Assembly (NCBI GenBank): GCA_043719555.1
Contig: JAYSTR010000122.1
Coordinates: 1-10,299 of the forward strand
Source of the DNA: UBA4416 sp043719555
GTDB taxonomy: Bacteria > Bacteroidota > Bacteroidia > B-17B0 > Aurantibacillaceae
Direction: 5' to 3'
DNA length: 10,299 bases
The stretch's first letter is position 1. Each line of letters opens with the position of its first letter. The notes beneath the pieces are model-generated. The model saw only the letters and a list, made by a program, of their open reading frames with translations. It had not been told where the DNA came from and searched no databases. Positions 1 to 5,663 of the stretch are shown here, one piece after another. The translations under genes and the position numbers were made by a program.

Positions 1-1
1 T

Positions 2-106
2 ATTGGTGCAGGTGAACAATTTGTGCATACGCCCGATGAAAAAGTTCATAAAAAAGACATAGAAGGAATGATAGAACTGTATAAGGTTTTAATGAAGGAG
101 TTGTAA
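2..106 (+). CDS. C-terminal end of a probable M20-family metallopeptidase (5' end outside window)
   Basis: This open frame enters from the left edge and ends at TAA 104-106, leaving 34 codons. The visible tail reads GAGEQFVHTPDEKV, followed by a short amphipathic helix ending in LMKEL. A Gly-rich stretch followed by H-(T/S)-x-(D/N)-E and then a final helix is the usual ending of M20/M25/M40 metallopeptidases (dipeptidases, deacetylases, desuccinylases), where this His is the last zinc ligand. That is family knowledge applied to a very short fragment, so substrate and subfamily cannot be told. The gene reads in the same direction as the next two genes, but 66 bases separate it from the next start. 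An M28-type or unrelated hydrolase remains possible. Confidence 0.5.
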   Translation: MGAGEQFVHTPDEKVHKKDIEGMIELYKVLMKEL

Positions 107-172
107 ATGTCCAAATAAATAAGTGATCTATCGTTACCTCTATAATCAAGTTAGTAGTTAGCCGTAAAAAAT

Positions 173-862
173 ATGTTTAGAAAATTAAACATAACATATA
201 TATTAATATTTTTAACTGTATTTACATTTGGACAAACAAACGTATTTGATAATCAAGCTAATCCAATTAGACAAACTTTTTATAGCGAAGGTTCTCCAAA
301 AACAAGTTGTGTTTATAATAAAACCTCAAAAACATGGTCTTGTAAAGACTTTTATATTAATGGAAATATTTTATCGAATTACTATTGTGATTCAAATAGT
401 TATTTTCCATCAGGATTAAAAAAAACGTACGACTTATATGGCGACCTAGTATATATTGTTAACCACAAAGATAATTTACTACATTGGCCATTTATAGAAT
501 ATTTCTGCAATGGAAAAGTAAAAATATGTGGTGAATTTTATAATAATTTCCGAATTGGAACATGGTTAGAATATTATAAAAATGGTAAATTAAAGAGTGA
601 ACAAAAATTTAAAATTTCAAATAACGATTCCCTTTATAATTGGGAAAAAAAATATCCAGATTCATCAAGAGTATTTTCCTTAATTATTAGGTTTGGAGCA
701 TTCAATAATTTAGCACCATTACCCGCAATAAAAAACTGCAATCTAGTAGACTCGCAATCTTTATGCACAGACGAAATGTATTACTACAATGGTATTAAAA
801 CTGGAAAATCAATATTCTTTAATGAAAAAGGTGCAATTATTAAAACTGAAATATTCAAATAA
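173..862 (+). CDS. Secreted cysteine-rich protein with MORN-like (YwqK-type) repeats, function unknown
   Basis: The 229-residue product starts with a signal peptide: basic FRK, a hydrophobic core to about residue 19, and a likely cleavage at FGQ (20-21), a form common in Bacteroidota. The mature part carries MORN-like strands of the type 'Y-x-NG-K-x-K-x-E/G', clearest at residues 109-145 (EYFCNGKVKICGEFY, then GTWLEYYKNGKLKSEQKF) and again near the C-terminus at 203-226. Such repeats occur in the YwqK/MORN-variant family, whose functions are mostly unknown. Seven cysteines (46, 57, 72, 112, 119, 189, 198) lie after the signal peptide, which would allow disulfides in an exported protein. There is no TonB box, lipobox or type IX sorting domain. 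The gene is very AT-rich (roughly a quarter G+C in the lines I counted) and has no Shine-Dalgarno sequence at its ATG. It is probably real, but its role cannot be inferred. Confidence 0.8.
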   Translation: MFRKLNITYILIFLTVFTFGQTNVFDNQANPIRQTFYSEGSPKTSCVYNKTSKTWSCKDFYINGNILSNYYCDSNSYFPSGLKKTYDLYGDLVYIVNHKDNLLHWPFIEYFCNGKVKICGEFYNNFRIGTWLEYYKNGKLKSEQKFKISNNDSLYNWEKKYPDSSRVFSLIIRFGAFNNLAPLPAIKNCNLVDSQSLCTDEMYYYNGIKTGKSIFFNEKGAIIKTEIFK

Positions 863-866
863 AGTC

Positions 867-902
867 AACAGCTAATACCTTCTATTAGTATACTGTTAGA
901 AG
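867..902 (+). other. Short overlapping inverted repeats between the two + strand genes
   Basis: The 66-base gap holds two mutually exclusive hairpins: CTAATA 872-877 with TATTAG 883-888 (5-base loop), and CTTCTA 879-884 with TAGAAG 897-902 (12-base loop). The first can be extended outward by AACAG 867-871 pairing with CTGTT 893-897 across a TATA bulge. No T-tract follows, so this is not a rho-independent terminator. The stems are short and AT-rich and could be chance. They might be a weak attenuator or processing element. Confidence 0.25.
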
Positions 903-928
903 TAATTGTAAATAAAAAAATGCATTAA

Positions 929-1156
929 ATGAGTAGATCAAAAAAACAAACTCCAAAAACTAGTATCACGACTTCAGAAACTGAAAAGAAAAACAAACAA
1001 GATGCAAATCGAAAACTTAGACGTATAATTAAAATTCAATTAAAACAAGAAGAAGATAATCTAAGCAAATTAAGAGAGGTTTCAAACATTTGGAGTTTTG
1101 ATAAAGACGGTAAAAAATATTTAATAAATCCATCAGACAAAGATTTAAGAAAATAG
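929..1156 (+). CDS. Small basic conserved protein of unknown function
   Basis: The 75-residue product is Lys/Arg-rich and has no signal peptide or membrane segment. It opens with MSRSKKQTPKTSITT, has a helical basic middle (ANRKLRRIIKIQLKQEEDNL), and ends with REVSNIWSFDKDGKKYLINP and a basic tail. The pattern 'MSRSxxKTPxxxxTTxxSEKxxKxxANRKxRR ... REVSNxWxFxKDGKKY' is one I recognise from small hypothetical proteins in Bacteroidota and other bacteria. No function is established to my knowledge. The charge suggests nucleic-acid or ribosome contact, but that is only inference. The chosen ATG directly follows a two-codon frame ATG-CAT-TAA at 920-928, so no longer in-frame ATG start is available. 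The gene ends 27 bases before the convergent lipid kinase gene. Confidence 0.75.
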   Translation: MSRSKKQTPKTSITTSETEKKNKQDANRKLRRIIKIQLKQEEDNLSKLREVSNIWSFDKDGKKYLINPSDKDLRK

Positions 1157-1183
1157 ATGTTTACTAATACAAAAATATAAAAC

Positions 1184-2053
1184 CTAACAAACAATATTCA
1201 ACGATAAGTGATTTACTGAAATCGTAATCACTTCGTTTGCTACTAGGGGTTCGCCATCATAATGCGCAGGTAGTTGTCCTGTAAATATTATCTCTATCTG
1301 TTTACCATCCATCGATTCGAAATAATTAGATTGATGGATTTTTTTTGACAATAATTTTGTTGTCACAGCCGGTATAGCTAATTTAGAAAAAGGTTTTAAA
1401 ATACTAATATGCAAAATGCCATCATCGATGCTTGCATTTGGCGCTATATAAACATTGTTGCCCCACTGCCCTGCATTAGCAATCGTTATTAAAAAAGCCT
1501 GCGTGTCTTTTATATTACCATCTACGTTTAGTGTATAATGATTTGGCTTATAACTAAAATATTCTTTAACCGTAGTTTTTAAATAGGTTGAAAAACCACG
1601 CTTGGTACTTGAGGCAAATTTCTCCGCAATATGAGCATCAAAGCCCACTCCTGCTGTGCAAAAAAACGGATTGCCGTTTATTAAACCCGAATCTATTTTT
1701 TTAGAAACACCTTTCGCAATAACCTCTAGTGCTTTTTTTAAATTCATTGGCACATCATTACTACGAGCCAGTCCATTACCCGAACCCAAAGGTAAAATAC
1801 CTAAAGCAATGCTTGTATTTACAACTGTTGCAGCAACTGCATTCACCGTACCATCTCCACCACAAGCAACAGCTGTGGTATAGTTGCCAGTTAGTATTTG
1901 ATTTTTCACCGAGGCAAAATCATCTTTGTCTTTCCAGATAATAATATCAAAAGGAGTACTGGAACCAAAGTTTAGTTTTATAAATTCTTCTAAATTTATT
2001 TTTTTCTTAACTCCCGCTTTAGGATTAATAACAAAGGCAATTTTTTTATTCAC
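1184..2053 (-). CDS. Diacylglycerol kinase-family lipid kinase (YegS/DgkB type)
   Basis: This is a 289-residue cytosolic lipid kinase that would transfer phosphate from ATP to a lipid hydroxyl (diacylglycerol or a related lipid) at the membrane. The N-terminal catalytic domain opens with FVINPKAG (7-14). It carries the nucleotide-binding GGDGTVN (65-71) and the LPLGSGNGLAR loop (88-97). The C-terminal beta-sandwich domain shows CTAGVGFDA (132-140), APNASIDDG (204-212, the metal- and substrate-associated region) and the terminal YDGE (265-268). All family hallmarks are present and the length is normal. The start is GTG at 2053, four bases after the tsaB stop; no in-frame ATG lies between, and KIAFVINPKAG fits the expected family start. 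It is the last gene of the minus-strand series. YegS-like and DgkB-like enzymes cannot be told apart here, so I give no symbol. Confidence 0.92.
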   Translation of the reverse strand: MNKKIAFVINPKAGVKKKINLEEFIKLNFGSSTPFDIIIWKDKDDFASVKNQILTGNYTTAVACGGDGTVNAVAATVVNTSIALGILPLGSGNGLARSNDVPMNLKKALEVIAKGVSKKIDSGLINGNPFFCTAGVGFDAHIAEKFASSTKRGFSTYLKTTVKEYFSYKPNHYTLNVDGNIKDTQAFLITIANAGQWGNNVYIAPNASIDDGILHISILKPFSKLAIPAVTTKLLSKKIHQSNYFESMDGKQIEIIFTGQLPAHYDGEPLVANEVITISVNHLSLNIVC

Positions 2054-2057
2054 GGTT

Positions 2058-2747
2058 TTATTTTTGGGCAGTTTGAAAATAAAATTCTTTTAAATAATCT
2101 GGTTCAGCATAAGCAGTATCAGCAAATTGTTGGTTCACATATTTCTTATAAGCTAATGCTACCAATGATTTTGAGCTAGGCATAATAACCTCATCAATAA
2201 ATACACTTTGATGAATAGCTTGCAATAACGCTTTTGCTTTTTGCATACCATCTCCAAAAAACACCATCGTTTTATCTTGTTTAAATAAGTTGATGCTTTC
2301 TTCTGTTAAAATAAGTGCTTGTGGTTTAACTACAGAATCTAAGCTCATATCATAAATGGCAGTATAAACTTCCATGCGTCGGGCATCAATTAATGGGCAA
2401 AATAATTGGTGATTAGTATTAGAAGTATTGAGAGATGCGCAGTGTGCCAATGCTTGCAAGGTACTCACTTCTATTAAAGGAATATTTAGTGCATAACATA
2501 ATCCTTTTGCAGTTGAGTAACCTATGCGTAAGCCTGTATACGAACCAGGGCCAGAGCTTACGCTAATGGCATGTAATTCTTGGGGTTTTATGTTTTCAGA
2601 TTTTAAAATATACTGAATAAACACGTGTAAGTTTTCGGCGTGGGAGTATCCATTATTAATTTCTTTAAAACAAATGAGTGTATCATCGTTAGATATTGCT
2701 ACTGAGCAAACCGTTGATGAACTTTCAATATGTAAAATCAATGCCAT
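2058..2747 (-). CDS. tsaB: tRNA N6-threonylcarbamoyladenosine biosynthesis protein TsaB
   Basis: TsaB is the catalytically inactive dimer partner of TsaD. With TsaD and TsaE it places threonylcarbamoyl on A37 of ANN-decoding tRNAs in the cytoplasm. The 229-residue product has the ASKHA fold signature: an N-terminal LHIESSSTVCSVAI strand-loop-strand (5-18), the hallmark SSGPGSYTGLRIG (64-76), DARRMEVYTA (121-130) and the C-terminal YAEPDYLKEF motif (213-222). The length matches the family. Its ATG (2745-2747) shares one base with the TAA of the upstream membrane fusion gene (TAATG), which suggests translational re-initiation, as no Shine-Dalgarno sequence is visible. tsaD, tsaE and tsaC are not in the window. 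Nothing in the sequence suggests a link between this tRNA modification and efflux beyond co-transcription. Confidence 0.95.
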   Translation of the reverse strand: MALILHIESSSTVCSVAISNDDTLICFKEINNGYSHAENLHVFIQYILKSENIKPQELHAISVSSGPGSYTGLRIGYSTAKGLCYALNIPLIEVSTLQALAHCASLNTSNTNHQLFCPLIDARRMEVYTAIYDMSLDSVVKPQALILTEESINLFKQDKTMVFFGDGMQKAKALLQAIHQSVFIDEVIMPSSKSLVALAYKKYVNQQFADTAYAEPDYLKEFYFQTAQK

Positions 2748-4093
2748 TATTTTTTTTCAGAAAACAATTTGTCTTTATCAACGATTTTAACTTTACTATC
2801 CGTTTTCAGCGTTTTAGATACAGCTCCGTAAGGCCCGTAAATAATCTCATCTCCTAATTTAATTCCCGATTTTATTTCGATATAATCATTATCCTGTAAC
2901 CCTGTTGTAACAAATACTTGCTGGGCTTTACCATCTCTATATACAAACACACACTCTTTTATTTCTTCATGCTTTGCTTTTTGCTTTTCTTCTTTCTCAT
3001 CTTTAATCACCATCTCAGCCTCCTCATCCTCATTTCTACTGGCCACTTTAGTTGTATCACCATTACGGGTTGTAACAGCCGGAATTGGAATAGTAATAAT
3101 ATTTTTGGCACGTTGCGTTTGTATTTCTACACTGGCACTCATCCCTGGTCTGAATGGAGCAGGGTTTAAATCTGTAATTAAACTCGCATACGACTCACGA
3201 AGCATTCTGATTTTTACTACAAAGTTCGTTACCTGATCTACCGAAATACCTGTTGTATTAGCTGAGTTTGCTACCTCTGTAACTATCCCTTTAAACTTTT
3301 TACCCATATAGGCATCAACTTCAATAATGGTTGTATCGTTTTTATGAATACGAATAATATCATTTTCATTTACTTCCACACTTGCTTCCATTTCATTTAA
3401 GTTCGCTAAACGCAAAATCTCTGTACCCTGTAAACCTTGTACACCAGTTACACGTTCTCCTTTTTCTACATTTAATTTAGATACAGTTCCGTCTACTGGC
3501 GCATAAATAAAAGTTTTATCTAAATTCGAATTTGCTTCTTTTAAGGAAGCTTGTACGCTTTTTACATTGTAATCGGCCGCTCTGATACTTTCTTCTATTC
3601 CATCAATATTAGCTTTTGCTGATTCGTATGTTGCTTTAGATGCATCATAGTCTTGTTGCGAAATGGCATTTTGATCTAATAATTTTTTGCTACGTGCAAA
3701 TGAAGCATCGGCGTTTGCAAAGTTTGCTTTCGCTTGTTGTAATTGCGCTTCGGTTGTTTTTAAATTTGCTTTTGAACTGTTTACTGTGGCATTCACACGT
3801 TCAAAGGCACTCTCGTAAATATCAGGTTTAATACGACAAAGTAACTGTCCTTTTTTTACCTGATCACCTTCCTTAACCATCAATTCAACAATTTCACCCG
3901 ATACATCTGACGTTATTTTTAATTCTGTTTCAGGCTGAATTTTCCCATTAGCTGAAACGGTTTCAATAATATTTCGAGTGGTCGCTTTCTCAACGATTAC
4001 TTCCTTTGCCTCTTCTCCTTGAAAAAATTTATAAAAAATAACTGCACTAAGAGCAATCAAACAAATTCCAAAAATCCAATATATTTTTTTCAT
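2747..4093 (-). CDS. Periplasmic adaptor (membrane fusion protein) of the HlyD/MacA type
   Basis: The 448-residue protein bridges an inner-membrane pump and a TolC-type channel across the periplasm. It has one N-terminal membrane anchor (residues 4-24) and a first lipoyl half (about 55-90, with SGEIVELMVKEGDQVKKGQLLCRI). An alpha-helical hairpin follows (about 92-190, rich in Ala/Lys/Gln/Asn). The second lipoyl half is DKTFIYAPVDGTVSKLNVEKGERV (starting at 192), followed by a beta-barrel domain (about 232-325, ending PFRPGMSASVEI) and a membrane-proximal domain (about 330-440). The last domain carries a highly charged, Glu/Lys-rich loop (about 352-379) between IPIPAVTTR and CVFVYRDG, longer than in the usual MacA-like proteins. 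The gene follows the TolC-family gene by 85 bases, as expected for a tripartite system, but no ABC, RND or MFS pump gene lies next to it. ABC (MacB-like) versus RND partnership cannot be decided. Confidence 0.92.
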   Translation of the reverse strand: MKKIYWIFGICLIALSAVIFYKFFQGEEAKEVIVEKATTRNIIETVSANGKIQPETELKITSDVSGEIVELMVKEGDQVKKGQLLCRIKPDIYESAFERVNATVNSSKANLKTTEAQLQQAKANFANADASFARSKKLLDQNAISQQDYDASKATYESAKANIDGIEESIRAADYNVKSVQASLKEANSNLDKTFIYAPVDGTVSKLNVEKGERVTGVQGLQGTEILRLANLNEMEASVEVNENDIIRIHKNDTTIIEVDAYMGKKFKGIVTEVANSANTTGISVDQVTNFVVKIRMLRESYASLITDLNPAPFRPGMSASVEIQTQRAKNIITIPIPAVTTRNGDTTKVASRNEDEEAEMVIKDEKEEKQKAKHEEIKECVFVYRDGKAQQVFVTTGLQDNDYIEIKSGIKLGDEIIYGPYGAVSKTLKTDSKVKIVDKDKLFSEKK

Positions 4094-4178
4094 AACTATG
4101 TTTTTACATTTCTACTTCGTTAAATGGGAGAAGCGAATTTATTTTTTATTCAACCAATCTTTAATTCTGAATCACTTA

Positions 4179-5615
4179 TTAAAACGTTAGTGGTTTCCCT
4201 TGATAATAATCTAAAACTTTCATCTTAAATACATAATCATACTTTGCCTGTACTAAATTACTTTGCGCATTTTGCAAACGATTTTTAGTCGTATTATATT
4301 CAAACGTACTAATAGCACCCACATTAAATTTTTGTTGTGCGAACGTAAAAGCTTGTTCTGATGCTGATACAGACGCTTTATTAGCAGTATATTTATCTAA
4401 AGCTGCTTTTGCATTAGCATAGGCTTGTGCAATCGTTTTATATAAATTTTGTGATTGTAAATCTTCGTTATACTTGGCGCTTAATGTATTTAATTTTGCA
4501 TTCTTAATAGATGAATAATTTTGTAAGCCATTAAAAATTGGAACCGATAATGTAAAGCCTACACTCTTATTCACATTATCCTTAAACTGATCCGCAAATG
4601 GTTTTTTTGAGGTAACAATTTCTGTTTTTGCTTGCGATACAGGAAAAAAATTATTTGGGTTTGTGGGATCAACAATAAAATAAGGCGCTTGTTCAACTCC
4701 AACAATATTAACAGCATCAATTTTTCTATCAAGTTCAGAGGTACCTGTACCTATATTTCCTGTGGCACTTAAGGTAGGACTCACTTTTCCACGAGCTACA
4801 GCTAATGATTTTTCGGAAGCTAATAAATTATAATGGGCACTCTTAATAGAGTGTTGATTTTTTAAAGCCGTTTCATAAATATTTTGAACTGATACCGCAC
4901 CAAACTCACTATTCATAACATCTATTGCAGGTCTATTAATCGTAAAGTTTTTCACTGAATCTAAATTCATTAATTGTGTAAGCGTTAATATGGAAATTTG
5001 ATAATTATTATTTGCCGTGGTAACATTTACTTCATCATTTGCTAATTGGGCCTGTAAGTCATACACAGAGCCCTTTGCTAAAGCACCCGCATTAACTAAT
5101 TTTTCAGTTCTTGCTAATTGTTCTTTAGTCATCTCAAATTGAGCCTTTGATATTTTGGCAATTTCATCACTAAAAATAACATTGATATAAGCAGTTGCAA
5201 CGTTTAACGATAAATCATATACCTGTTGCTGATAATTTTCTGCAGTTGCTAAGTACTGATACTGATTTGCTTTAATATTATGATACTGAGCTAAACCAGA
5301 CCAAAGCACCACATTACTGGATACATAAAAGTTTTGTGATAATACCTGTGTATTAGCAAAAGTGTTGGTATACCTATCAATCGTGCGACCAAAGTTATAG
5401 GTATGTTGTGCTCCCATATTAATGGTTGGTAAAATAGTTGCTTTGCTTTGCTGTACATTATTTTTATTTATCTGAGTTTGTATTTCAGATTGTTTTAAAG
5501 TAAGGTTATGTTTTTGAGCATACTCAACGCATTGTTGTAAATCCCACTCATTACTTTGTGAGTGTAAAAATTGAAAAGCAAATACAAATAAAAATAAATA
5601 AACGATGTTTTTCAT
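4179..5615 (-). CDS. TolC-family outer-membrane efflux channel
   Basis: The 478-residue protein would form the trimeric outer-membrane channel of a tripartite efflux or secretion system. It starts with a signal peptide (hydrophobic 4-17, cleavage near 18-20). The mature N-terminus SNEWDLQQCVEYAQKHN is typical of Bacteroidota TolC proteins. The internal duplication of the family is visible: the membrane-strand motif NVVLWSGLAQYHNIKANQ (101-118) recurs as TLSVPIFNGLQNYSSIKNAK (355-374), and the turn after each helix appears as NAGALAKGSVYDLQAQL (175-191) and NVGAISTFEYNTTKNRL (431-447). The chain ends in Phe, as many beta-barrel outer-membrane proteins do. The length is normal. The adaptor gene follows directly, and the phosphatase gene ends 48 bases upstream. 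No clear promoter lies in that gap, so transcription may enter from upstream. The substrate is unknown. Confidence 0.93.
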   Translation of the reverse strand: MKNIVYLFLFVFAFQFLHSQSNEWDLQQCVEYAQKHNLTLKQSEIQTQINKNNVQQSKATILPTINMGAQHTYNFGRTIDRYTNTFANTQVLSQNFYVSSNVVLWSGLAQYHNIKANQYQYLATAENYQQQVYDLSLNVATAYINVIFSDEIAKISKAQFEMTKEQLARTEKLVNAGALAKGSVYDLQAQLANDEVNVTTANNNYQISILTLTQLMNLDSVKNFTINRPAIDVMNSEFGAVSVQNIYETALKNQHSIKSAHYNLLASEKSLAVARGKVSPTLSATGNIGTGTSELDRKIDAVNIVGVEQAPYFIVDPTNPNNFFPVSQAKTEIVTSKKPFADQFKDNVNKSVGFTLSVPIFNGLQNYSSIKNAKLNTLSAKYNEDLQSQNLYKTIAQAYANAKAALDKYTANKASVSASEQAFTFAQQKFNVGAISTFEYNTTKNRLQNAQSNLVQAKYDYVFKMKVLDYYQGKPLTF

Positions 5616-5663
5616 ATGTTATATAGAAAGGTAAATTTAACTAAAAAATATTATTATTTGCAG

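Noticed and set aside
867..902. attC-like recombination site after the MORN-like gene
   Set aside because: The outer boxes do not match the RYYYAAC and GTTRRRY pattern fully and the site is shorter than known attC sites; kept only as a weak hint in the findings.
5616..5663. Possible -7 box TAAATTTA upstream of the TolC-family gene
   Set aside because: The last consensus base is wrong and no TTTG lies at the proper distance; in AT-rich DNA such matches are expected by chance.
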